In this document: one piece after another, positions 22,161-37,200 of the stretch
How positions within the stretch are numbered: position 1 is the stretch's first letter
Layout of the letters: each line of letters opens with the position of its first letter
Assembly (NCBI GenBank): GCA_021904315.1
Contig: CM038917.1
Span: 17,716,041 to 17,780,040, forward strand
DNA: 64,000 nt
Source of the DNA: Sphagnum magellanicum
Taxonomy: Eukaryota; Streptophyta; Sphagnopsida; Sphagnales; Sphagnaceae
Direction of reading: 5' to 3'
Translations under genes and position numbers: made by a program
The notes under the pieces: generated by a model
The model's input: the letters and a program-made list of their open reading frames with translations, nothing else
The model's database searches: none
What the model was told of the DNA's origin: nothing

Positions 22161-24390
22161 GAAAGTAGAAAACAATTAAGGAATCCTGCTCTATTTTGAG
22201 CCTGCTGGAACCTATTGCCTAATTATGGCGATTTCAGAAAAAAAATCCCTTCAAATCAGGCAACTTTTGCACTTTTTTGTTCCACAAAATCCTTTAAATT
22301 GGTCACATTGCCAATTCTTGCCAAGTGATGAAAATTGGCAAAACAAAGAAAGCTACTAGGTAGTATAAATTCGGGTTAATCCCCATCAAAATTGATAAAT
22401 TGGTAAATAATTCAAGGTTTCTCAAAGCTGATAAGATAATAATTCTCCAAATTTAGGGCTTCAAGTCAACCCAAGTAAATTCTTAGCCTTCCATCAACAA
22501 TTTGCTTCATCAAAAACTTAGTTTTTGAATCTTGAATTAATTGGGCAATAAGCAAATGTGTTTGGGTTTGTTTTAATACTTGAAATCATCCTTAACTCTT
22601 TCAAACATGACATAATTTATGGGATTTTTTGCGGATTTTTTTTCAAGTCTAAATGATAATATGACACAAATTATTTTGTGAAGTTAAAAGGGAGCTTGCT
22701 AGAGAAGCTCAAGATAAAAAGAAAACATTTCATTTGATTTGGGATGTTAGAAGAAGGTTGTATGTTTTTAAAATGATTTTTTTTGAAAATTTAGAAGTAA
22801 AAGACAAGGGTAAAAATATGTGCAATTTATCTTGATTGCGCTCATTTAACTTATGAAACAAACTATAACATAATTAGTAGATTTGAAGTTCATATATTAT
22901 CAAAAAGGCATTGTGTCTAATGGTCATCATGTGTTTTTCCTTTATGTTTGGTTTAAATACATACATACATATACATAAACATTTCAAAACATAATACATA
23001 CATGTTTACTAACATATCCTATTGCATTGCATGTGTGATCATGTTCAAGAATAGAAATATAATAGGAAAAAGAATTAAATGATAAAAAAAAATTGACAGG
23101 TCATGAATATTGTATCGAAATTATCAACATATTTCATAAATTATTTGATGCATTGGTGGCATCAAGATTGATTTTAGTTACTAGTAATAATATTTTTATT
23201 TTTGTTAGTTATATTTTTTCAAGCAAGAAACAAAAAAAATAGTTGAGATGTCAATCCATTGTTCTAGATCCGCTAAATTACATTTGCACTTGCCACTCTA
23301 TCAATCTTCATATAAATTTTATTCATTAATGTTTGATTTTTTTTTCATTGGAACCCACCATCGAACCTTAGACATTTTGAAAAATACATTTTGGTTATAC
23401 TTGACAACATCACTTTATGTTCTTCCCATCCACATAGAAACAAGATCAACCTCATGTGACCTCACGACAACAAAATCTTGTATGTTGAGATCTATAAATA
23501 GGGTGTATGTTTCTTTAGAAAAGGCTTCAAATTTTTAGGCTCACAATAAGGAATAGGGAGTTTTTGTGATTGTTAACCAAATTTTTTAGTTATGTACATA
23601 GTAATTAGTTGTTACCAACTAGTAACTAGTGAGGCAATGTTATTTTGAAAATTTGTTTAGTTATTATTGGATAACATGTCCTTAAGTTAACCGCTTTGTT
23701 AAGTTAACCATAATAGGTGTTAAAGTAATCGATAAAGTATGTGAACCAATAACTAGTCTGTTACAGTAACTGGTTGTTGACGGTAATAGGTTGTTCATAA
23801 ACATGTGGCCAATAGTTGTTGTAGTTTAAGTTTGAGTTTTCTAATTGTTAGACCGGCTAATTTATTGTTTAATTCAAAATAGAATTATGTTTGGTATAAA
23901 TGGGAGGATTGGACGATGATGAAAAACTTTTGAACTTTTTGAACTTCTTTCTTACTTCTTCATTTTTTTGGAGATCACCTCTTGGTTTTTGCTTTTGATT
24001 TTATGAACAAGTTCATTTTTGGACTTTGAGGTTTTATTTTTCAAATTGAATTGAAAGATTGATTTCAATTTCGTCTTTGTAGTTGTGAACAATCATCTAT
24101 GCCTTTGTGTCTGTGTTTTTCATAATAGACAAATCTAAAGCAACTCACTTGTTAATGTTATTTAAACCCAGAAATAGAAATTTAAAAAATGAAAATCCTT
24201 AATTTAAGAGAATAGAAAACACCTTTAATAGTGATGAATCATGATTAGCTTGCCACAATTTGATTAAAAGGCCACCCTTGGGATTTCAAAGAACATATGT
24301 GAGGGCAACTTTGTACTTTGTCACAAGCCAACTCAACAATTCAACAAAAAATCTGAAAAAATGCATATTAATATATTCTACCAAAGTTTC

Positions 24391-26124
24391 AAGGCCATCC
24401 TTCAAACAACATACAACCCATGATTTGAAATTAGGAATCTTTTGAATCAATTGAAGAATGAAACCTGGTCACTTTTATGACACATGAAAGCCTTCATCAA
24501 ATTTGCCAAAATGTAGTTGTTTTGATCTTTCAAGTTTTTTTGACAAATACCTAAAGCAACCATAATGTCCTAATGTGTATGACCAATCACAAGGAATCTC
24601 AATTGAACCTTTTCAAACACTTCACTTATAGTCAACAAGGAAAGAAATGCTAAGAAATGTTGATTTTTATTTTCCTTCAGGTAATTATCCATTTGAAACA
24701 ACAAATTTCTTGGCATAGGCTTGGGACTAACAACTTATTTTGGCATCTTCAATTCACATATGCAACATGAACTCCCTTGCATGAGATTTGCAAAGAATGC
24801 ATTATATGTGAAGTGTTGAAATAAAATCTATGACTTAACAAATTGAGCTTTTTCCAAAGCTTGAAAAAGTCACAACAAGGACCCAATTATGAAATTGGGA
24901 TCATTAAACCATAATCCATTAGAGTATTAGGCATATTTCTCATCCCCATGACCATGTGTGATCATCCCAATGAGGGTGACATTGGACAATTGGCCAAACC
25001 TACAAATCATTTTGTTGGTCATTTGAAGCTTTGGGAATGCAATTTTTGCATAATCCATTTTGTTGTGGATTACATATAATAATGAATCTTTAGATGGCAT
25101 TAATTCAAATCTTCAAGTCTGGTACAAGGTTTTACATTACTTTTGATGTAAATTGTAATTTTTCAACTTTAGTTCATATTCTTTTGCATTATTGTTGTTT
25201 TTTTTCAATTTGGAAATTAAATCCTTTACAGATTCACATATAATACATTTTGCAAAAACCAACCTTCATTTTCACACATTTACATTAAGATGGTGTTTTT
25301 TCCTCAAATTGTAGATTGAGAAATACCTCCAATGCTTAACTCTTTGCTTATTTCTAAATTGTAATCACAAAAGTGAGAAAAATGAAATTTCAACAATAAG
25401 AAATCAACAATGTTTCAAATCGACGACTAAACAAAGATAATTAGAATAATTCTTTGAAAAATATTCAAAGAAAAAAAATTAATCATCCCCACTTGTCAAT
25501 TAAATATTATTTCATCACTTCACTTTCAAAGACTTTTCTCAAAATGATTGTTCACTGACATGAAGATGAAACTTTTGCTTAGTACTCCAACAAATTGTGA
25601 CCAAATGAGCATATTAATTTCACCTTTGGATTTTTTTGCATTTGTTAAGAGCTTTGGAAAAGGAACCAATTCAAGAGTTACAACATATATTTGATCATGA
25701 GCTACACAATGAATTTTTTGAACATATAATGCAAAGGAATTCTCAATGTGTGAAGACATTGAAAGCATTTGAACAATTTTTTGGTGCAAAACCATTTCCT
25801 ACTTGAAATTGTTGTTCCAAATGGACAATTATGTTTCAAGGACAATAAAATTGGCCATTGTTTTTTTTGTTGTTATCATTGATAGCCAAGGAGTTGTTTG
25901 AAGAAATGTAGTTGGGCTTCCTTGTTGTTGGTCATAGACATGAGGAAATTGATGGAAGTTTTGGCTATTTGTCAAAAAAATTGAAAGAACAAAATGAATT
26001 ACTATGCATGTTGGCAAACTTGATGAAAATTTTAATGATTTCGTAGGAACTATTCATCCCCCAATTGATACAAGAAACTCCTAATTTCAAATCCTAGGTC
26101 AAGGTTCTTTGAAGGATGGCCTTA
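24391..26124. repeat. Degenerate long inverted repeat, about 1.7 kb across
   Basis: The segment 24391-24453 matches the reverse complement of about 26061-26124 (shared pieces AAGGCCATCCTTCAAA, GATTTGAAATTAGGA and CAATTG). Weaker mirrored matches occur inward, for example 24495-24515 with 26000-26025 and near 24795 with 25735. The centre is near 25.26 kb. It may be a foldback element or two inverted copies of one decayed transposon. Confidence 0.55.
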
Positions 26125-29100
26125 AAGTATTAATTGGACCTACATGTATGGATCTTTTTCAATTTTTTGTGGATTGTTCTGGGTGGCCAATGATGTAGTT
26201 ACTAATTAATTTTATGTGTAGTCCCAAAAACAACCTTGCAATTTGATTGTGGAAGTTTAATAATCAAGTGGAGTTCCAAAGCCTATTCCATTTCATCCAA
26301 TTTGGCGTAATGATGTTTCAAAGTCAATAAAGAAAAAAAAAAATTCAAAGTATTTGGAATTTGGAAGTTGAACATTGTGAAAGATGAAATGTTATATGCA
26401 AAGGCCATAGAACCTTACATTGAGTATTGGGAAGGTATTTTAGAATGCTTGTCAAAACCATTTTCAAAGAAAAGTCCCATATTGTTGGAGGATTTTTTTT
26501 GATCATTTAGTAATTGGAAAGCTAATCATGTGCAATCCTTTTTTTCAATTCCATCTATCCTTGAGGATAAGGATGATCCAATTAATAATTACTTAAAAAG
26601 GAAGGAAAAAAATTGCAATTTTATCCAAAACTTGTGAAAATTTAAAAATATGTGGTGGCCACCCAACAAGTTGAATTGGGTCCAAACATAACATTGAAAT
26701 CTATAGTTAATTAAATGAAATTTTTTTCTAAATAATTTTCTGAAAAAAATTATAACTGCTACCAAAATAAAATTAAAATCCAAATGTGGCAAAAAGGATT
26801 CAATTTTTCTTTAGAAAAAGGAATATTATATATATATATATATATATTCATTTTGGTGAAATTTCACACAAAAAAAATGTATATTACAAAATCTACATGT
26901 TCCAAATTTGTAGCAAAAATGTAAGTGTTTTCTTAAGAATTTGGAGGTGCTAGATAAATCAAATATGATCATTCATCCATGAACTATATGAAACTGCAAT
27001 TGATCAAAACCATTGATGGATTTTAGGCATCCAAGAAATTCATTTGAAATCATTGCCATGTCAAATTTGTATCTTTAAAAAGTTGGATAGGAAAATGAGG
27101 ATTTAACTCCTTTACATTAAGTCAAGATTTTTGGTTGCACTCAAATGATAATGAAAATGTCAAATCATAAGTTACATTATTGTTGAGAAATAAATGTTAA
27201 TACATTTTTAAAATGGGAACAATAATGATGCCCCAAATACAAGTAAGATGAGGTGGTCAATATCAATTAAATTTAGGTTACTAGGTCATTTTGACATTTG
27301 ATCTTAAAGTTTTAAAGGTTTGACAATCGGGTTTTCAAATATTTTTATTCTTTTTTTTAATATATGTCTTTTGTCCTTTACTTTCTCATCATTGTAATTG
27401 TTACATAAGATAGTGTGAGATTATCATTCAAGAGGGAATCTATAATCCTAGATTTGGATTACATTTTGTCTTAATTGTTTTTTAGTTACAAATATTCTCT
27501 TCTCCTCCTATGAAATATGAGCCATGAGCTCACATTAAGCAACATGGATCACTTTTCACATTTTCATCATTGCTTCACTTTGAAAATTTTAGATATTCAT
27601 TGGTTTGGATTACAAATTTTTATACAATGCATCGAAATTCCCATGAAATTTCTTTTTTCCAAAATTGCAATTAACTTCCACCAAATCTAACAAGAAGGTA
27701 GGGTGAGTCATGTGGGTAGTTTCGATGGTGCTATGAAAATGTAGTACAAGTCATGTTTTAGACAAATTGTCTAATGCAATTTTGTAAGGTAGAGTAGCAA
27801 GTGTTGTGGATTTGAATGGTTCCATTTTGGGAATTTTAGGTTTTGATTCAATACGGAAACATAAGTCTATCTTAGAGTAGTCAAAATAACATTTGTTGAA
27901 ATGAGTGGAGGGAATAGGGAAAATGCTAAGGAAGGTGGAATAAATTGGGTGTTATAGAGACGTATATGTTATGAGCTTCATGAGTCAAATGCAATCTTCA
28001 TGCAAAGTTAGTAATGATAGTGTTAAGGATGAGTAATATTTTTATTTCATGTAATTTGGTCTAATAACATAAACCTTTTCCCATACAAGCCATAGGAGAA
28101 TCAAGCTACACATTCTAGTTGAAGAGCATATATACAACACATAATATGATCAATAGATGACTTGAAAAGTGTCAAAACGTCTCTCGACCACACTTCAAAC
28201 ATAATTGGGAGGAGAATCCTGAAAGATGCAATGCGGGTATTCAAAGTTTTTCTTCTTTTGATTTCACATGAGTGGTTGTTTGGAGATTAGTGTTGATTCG
28301 AATCAGTGTTGAAGTTGGAAGATAAATGGAGGTTTAAAGCCCCCCCCAACGTACAACAACTGAAATTTCAAGGATTGTTGGACATAGTCAAATTAGGTCA
28401 AGAGCCCGCCTTTTTGATGATATTCTAACAAAACACATGAAGAGCTTTCAATGCATGTTTGTTGTAAACATACTATAACATGCTAAGTTTATGCTATTTC
28501 AGAAAACATAAACTATTATAACCATGTTCAAGCTCGATGTGGATGATGTCCTAATTTCCATCAAAGTTCCCAACACAAAGTTTTGTCCAACCTCTACAGT
28601 ACTAAAGGTACTAGGATGCACATCTCTAAGAGTTTTTGTAGGCTTCAACAATCCTGAATCAAATTGCATAAAATTTTAATGAAGTTACAAGCATAATCAA
28701 TATCACCCAACACCATCTTGTGAGGATGTCAGTAGTACAGAGAGACTTACAAAATATTTTTGTCAAGAGTGATATAATAATCTACCACTGGTTGCAAATG
28801 GATCCATTTCCAGATCCAGATGGCAATTGTCCAAAGCATGAAAGAATTTAAAGTAGTTTAACTCAACTTCTATTGAGCACCAGGAATGACAGATGATTCA
28901 ATGGTGGAAGCGAAGTCTGTGATCTAATTTGCTAACTAATTAGCTTGCCAATAAGAAGATCATGAGCTAGGTTTGAAGCTCATAATTCCTCCTTCAAAAA
29001 AACTCCTTCCTGGACCTTTCATCTGTTAATTTAGACAAGCTCCAGAAAATACCTGTAATCAAAAGTCTAGCCTTGACTATGTGGTTCCAAGGTATAACAT

Positions 29101-29590
29101 TTGAGCTCTATGGGCTGTTGAAGGGTTGAGCTCAGCTTCAAATCTGTGCAGTTCTTATGAAAGGGAAGAACGGGGTTGTGGTCTGCTAGAGAGGTAAATA
29201 TATACAATCCAGGTATAATAATTCCCATCATGTCCCCATGAGCTTGATCCAGAAGCTCAGTGGAAATTTTGTCAGGAAGAAATTTGTTTGTCCCTGTGCA
29301 GCAATTATTTACTTATGAGTTCTGAGAGTTACTGTGAGAATGATGGTGGTGTACAACCTCTAGAGCTTTAGAATTGTGTATACATCATGATCACCTGTTT
29401 TGACTGTTGGGTGTGTCTAGGATCTGCTGTCCCCTGGTGATAAATCCAAGCTCTCTGAGGAGTGTTCGGGGGCAATCTTACAGAGAAACAAATCAATCTT
29501 GGGAGCAGCTTGATGATCAACACATTCATGTGAAGAAGCTGCCCAGGTGCACATAGGATTTGTGCCTGCATGATGAATACTCCACTGTTG

Positions 29591-32265
<2,675 letters not shown>

Positions 32266-33154
32266 GATGCAGCAGCGGCCTGGTGGTTCGAAGCTTGAGA
32301 TCACTTCCCGGGTGATTCTTCTTCCTGAGGCGAAGCTCGCAAATCAGTCGAGTTTTCTAAACGTCAGCCAAATGGGTGCAGAGACAGCTTCTTCCAGCTT
32401 CCCACAGCTCACAAGTAGTGCTGTTGCAGGTTCAACACAAAGATGAATACATGCTCCTCAGTCAGCAGTCCTGTGATGAATCTGGTTCGACGTTTTCCTA
32501 ATAATCTAACGCCTAGCTGCTGCTATACAAGCTCTGAAATTGCGCGCACCCACTTCATAAAATTTCTCCACAAAAGTCAAGAGCAAAAATACTAGATGAT
32601 TAGCAGCCAACTGATTAGCAGGCTTCGGCTTCTTCTTTGGACACTTCTCTTTGACTACTTGATCCAGAACTTCATCAGGAATTCTATCTTCTTCTTCTTC
32701 TTCTTCTGCTACTAGTGGTGTTGACCTCAACACTAAGATGATTGCCTCTTTAGAAGATTCATGCAATTACATATGAAGTCAAAAACTCGTGCAAGGATTG
32801 AGCAGAGCTGATGATCCGGAAATGGTTTTTTTACAGCTCTACACTCAATCTATTAATATAGCTACTGGTTTCATGAAGAGCTAGACTATTGGTGATTGGA
32901 GTTGGGTGGGGGACTAGGCGGCCGGCGGCCGGAGCTGGGGGCGTCAACACTTTGACTCTCTGCATGCGAAACCAAATCTGTACAGGGAATATAAGAATCC
33001 CTAGTTGTTATGGCAACAAGTTCCATTCCTTTGTCTTTTTCTCCTCCTCCAAGACAAAACGGCGGACCGCCTCGGCTCGGCTCGGCTCGGCTGGCTGGCT
33101 GGCTGGCGGACTAGCTAGCTAGCTGCAGCAGCACTTCCTACCCTACACCATCCA
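32266..33154. other. CKX upstream region with an unassigned minus-strand open frame
   Basis: This region should hold the CKX promoter and 5' UTR. A minus-strand frame at 32766-32506, about 240 bases upstream of the CKX start, runs 86 codons with no ATG at its beginning. It has a Glu run from a TTC microsatellite and a basic stretch (KEKCPKKKPKPANQL). I do not recognise it. It could be a 5' UTR exon, a small gene exon or chance. Around 33061-33124 there are GGCTC, GGCT and CTAG simple repeats. Confidence 0.4.
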
Positions 33155-33970
33155 AGGTCGTCCTGCGAACCTTTGTGGGTGTCAGTGCTGCGTCCTGCGT
33201 GCACCCACATATTAGTTCTGTCACAGGATGCTAGAAAAAGCCCTATGAGCTTTGCTGGTGTGATCAGTGCTGTGTCCTGCGTGAATCCACAATATGGTTC
33301 TGTCATTCATTCATTCTATAGCATGACGCCCAAAAAACCCCTATGAAAGATCAACTTTGCTGGTGTCAATGATGTGTCCTGCACGGCACCCACATAGTTC
33401 TCTCATAGGACAACATCAAAAAACCACTATCAGTGTTGTGTCCTGCATAGCACCTGCCTAGTTCTGTCGTAGGGCAATGAGAAAACAGGCCTATTAAAGA
33501 ACTTTGTCGGTGTCAGTGCTCTGTACTGCATGGCACCCACGTAGTTTTGTCATTGCTGGACGACACCAAAAAACCCCTATGAAAGAACTTCGCTGGTGTT
33601 AGTGCTGTGTCCTGCATGGCACTCACATAATTTGAACATAGGATGACGCTAAAAAGCACCTATGAAAGAACTTTGCTGGTCTCAAAGTTTTGTCCTGCAT
33701 GGCACCTGCATAGTTCTGTCATAGCACAATGCTAAAAAACCACTGTTAAAGAACTTTGCTATTGTCAATGCCATGTACTGCAGGGAATAGTTTTATCATA
33801 GGACGACACTAAAAATACCCCTATTAAAGAACCATTTCTGGTGTAAGTGTTTCGTCCTGTGCAGCACCCACATAAATTTGCTGCAGGACGTTAAAAAGCC
33901 CCTCCAAAGTTTGCTAGTGTCAGTGCTGCATCCTGCACAGCGACTGCATAGTTCTGCTGCAGGATTTGGA
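33155..33970 (+). repeat. Minisatellite of about 80-bp units, roughly ten copies
   Basis: The core TG(T/C)(G/A)TCCTGC recurs near 33158, 33191, 33273, 33374, 33439, 33531, 33608, 33691, 33774, 33853 and 33930. Most steps are about 77-83 bases, with some of 65-101. A typical unit contains AAAGAACTTTGCTGGTGTCA, GTGCTGTGTCCTGCATGGCA, CCCACATAGTTCTGTCATAG and a GACACTAAAAA-like piece. Units are diverged by substitutions and small indels. Confidence 0.9.
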
Positions 33971-34204
33971 CCGAGTAAGTAAATAGGTTGAATAAAATAG
34001 AAACACCAGTAGCTGGCTGTCTGGCCAGGCTGCTGGTATTTTCTTGCAGGTCGACCTCTTGATCATAGGTCGTGGGTTTCTAAGATGGTGACAAAAGCAG
34101 TACTAGCAGAACAAGTAGGATGGATGGTCCTGTGTACAGGACATGACGACGACAAAGTGTGTGAAATCAAGTTTTTGGAGAAGGACAAGTATGAACACTC
34201 CTTC

Positions 34205-34280
34205 CTCTTCCCCAAGGCAGAACCATTTGGGTACAGAGCGCAATGAAGATCATCAGCACTGACACCCACAAAGCTAAAAG
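34205..34280 (-). repeat. Inverted outlying copy of the 80-bp minisatellite unit
   Basis: On the minus strand this reads CTTTGTGGGTGTCAGTGCTG, a 20-base string also present on the plus strand near 33171. A diverged version of the CACCCACATAGTTCTGT part follows. It lies about 240 bases beyond the end of the array, in opposite orientation. Confidence 0.7.
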
Positions 34281-37200
34281 AGCTTAGAGGGGGTGTTTAA
34301 CATCCTGATCCGGCTGGATCCGGCTACTACCGATAGCTGCTGATTTCCACAAACACACACACACGAACATCTCCATCAATTCATTGCACGTGACCCTGAC
34401 ACCACGCCTCGTGAACATGGTGGCTATTTTTGTAGCTGCTGCTTCTGCTGCTGAAGCTGGCAACAACAACAAAAACAACTACAGTGGAAAACTAAAAAGA
34501 AAAAACCGCAACTACCAGCCTACTCAAAACTGTACTCCAAATTCATTCCCAGATGGACAACGACACCAGCGCAAAGCTCAAGGCCCATCGTGGTGTCGCC
34601 ACGCACTCCCGTGAGCCATGCAAAGTTTCCTTGCCAGGCTGAAGAAGAGACGCAGCACAAGCTACACAGAAATTACACACTGCTGCTGGTAGCTGCTGCA
34701 CCTTCTTGACTGAAAGAAAGCCTCTCTCAATGAAGCAGTCAGTGACAGTTTTCTTTTACTGGTAGGAACTTTCTTTTCGCCAAAATTTGGGAATTTCGCC
34801 AAAATGGTGATTTCAACCATTCATTCACCCAAATTCGCCAGATTTCCAAGATTTTTTTCTTTCAAAACCACCAGATTTGTTAGATTTCCATGATAAGTTC
34901 CATTTCTTGTTTATTTACTTTCAAAATTATTTTTTTGATGATTATCCACTTTGGTAAACCTACATCATAAAATCCTTAAAAAAGAAACCCTGCTCTCAAA
35001 TGGCTATACCTAATTAACCTAGGGTTTAATGTTACATTTGAACTCCCACCCTGAAAATAGTCTAGACCCTATGGTAATAGGTTAAGGGTGTTCTTAGGAA
35101 GGGGCTATTAGTCCAGGCCAAAAATAGTGGCAGCCAATATTAGGAATAGAATTTCCATGCAACCAATGAGAAGTCATGTTTCATGAATGATGGGGCCTCC
35201 CTTTGTTTTACTTACAAACTACAAGTGATGTTTGGCACAAAATAATTTGCAAAAGGTTTAGCCGAAAAAAAGAATTAAAAAAAACTTATCACTATATGTT
35301 GAAAATGTGCGAAGATCAAAGTCCATTGGGTGATTATTGCAAATACAAGGTGTACTTTGCAAATCTATTCCTCAACTATTGCAAATTTGAAAGATTAAAT
35401 TTGAATTTGTTGAACCTTGGTTTTTTTTTTTTTTCAATCTCAATATTTGGCAAAGAAGTGCCAATTATTACTCGTAGGTATGATATTAACATGTGGGCTA
35501 GAGTGAAACACCCCCACGAGTGACACAGTCCCAAAGAAAGAAGCGCCTCCTTGACGCAAACTGGAGGGCCAATTATGTTAGGAGTGCCTCATTCACTCCA
35601 AGGGAACTCACCTAGAAAAGTTATCCGTATAGTGAGGCGAATAGTGGGCGAGACCGGTCAGTTTTGGCATAATAGGGCATCAAACCCATAACTGGGAATG
35701 AAAACAAACAACTGGGACCAAAACTAGTTTTTCCACCAATTTTGGTGGTAAACTGAGTTTCATCCCCCTCTTTCCTTTTTACTGAGCGCCTCCACTGCTG
35801 CTACATATATTTTCACTGCTCCCACCTGTACAACTACTATAATTACTCTCGAACCTTGTGCATTAAATGCTGAGTTTCAGCATTTCATTTTGAGATGTAA
35901 TAAAAAGTTCTTACTTGGCAGAGAGACCACTGAAAAAGGGCATAGAGGGTGAAAGAGAGGGTGACTTTACCGATAACTTTAACGTAAAGCACTGGCAGAA
36001 ATTTCAGCCCCTCTTATACCCTGCTGAGATCTGCTGGATATCATGGCAAAAAAAAGTCACATGTTTTGACTATTGTTGGTCAGTTATTGAGGAAAACACC
36101 CAATTATCAATCCTAGCATTGATGACCTAGTAGCTGGTTATTGATGTTTTCCAAAGCCAGAAGATAACCTACATATCATTCCAAGAACCAGAAATATCAT
36201 ATTGAGCTTTCAAATTTTAATAACCCATATTAAATTTATTTTCCATCATTTCAATTTTAAAACACTAAACATGTTCATTTGATGGATTTTTTATTTTATT
36301 TTTAAAGCCCTACAACCTACCCTAGCTAAGCAATGTATTTCTCAATAAGTAGATTTAGATTTTCAAAAAAATTGGTTTTAATACCATATGTGGTCCCCCC
36401 CCTCCCCCCCAAAAAGCCAAAGAAACACTTACCAAACCACTTATATAAAATAAGTAATGGTTTTTACCATGATGGGTACCAATGTAGGTCTTGCTTCAAT
36501 CAAGCCCAATTTCTTTCCCCTCTTTTTTTTTGGTCTGGAACAACATGGGAAGAAAAAGAATTTGGAGAGAATGGTCATCCAATGGAGCTTCATTCTAGGG
36601 TTTACCTATTTTACTTATAGCCAATTTTCCTTCTTATGAGATGCAACCTTGAACCCAGGGGAGTTTTTTTTAATTCATTTTTAGTTAGCTCTATCTGTAA
36701 GGGAGAGACTATGGATCAGTGTTACACAAGCACCTACTTTGGTTTTGACATGTGTAAAAATATAGAGGGATGAATTTGCAAAAACAATTAAGCATTTTAT
36801 GCAATTGATACACAACTACTTGAGATTTATCTTGTTTTTTTTTATCACATTGTAGCAAAATTGAGTTGTTGGACATAGCTCCTACCCCTCATGACACTAG
36901 ACTAAGATAAAGATGATTTTTGTGCATAACATATATATGGAAAAAAAATCCAATTTAAATTACAAGGCAATAATTGAAATATTTTATACACAAACCACCA
37001 ATTATACACACATAGAACTTCACACTTGAACACTTGTTTTTCATTGTGTTGTTGTTGAGCTTTGCAAAAAACATGATTGGTGACTCTCTCCTTCCCCTTG
37101 TGTATCTCTAGCTACAATGTAACTAGTGTTAAAAATAGTGACCTCTTGAGATTCTCATCACAAGTACAATAATCACACTAGTCAAGGTCCCCCCCATTGT

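Larger units (their letters stand above)
21392..29590. other. AT-rich intergenic region with dispersed repeats, no recognisable gene
   Basis: The first 350 bases (CT-rich tract at about 21620-21660) are upstream DNA of the DUF3119 gene. From 22 to 29 kb the sequence is strongly A/T-rich, has very few CG dinucleotides, and no open frame exceeds 96 codons. This fits old, methylated, decayed transposable elements, but I could name no element. A (TA)n tract lies at about 26823-26848. The last few hundred bases before 29591 are probably CKX 3' UTR. Confidence 0.55.
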
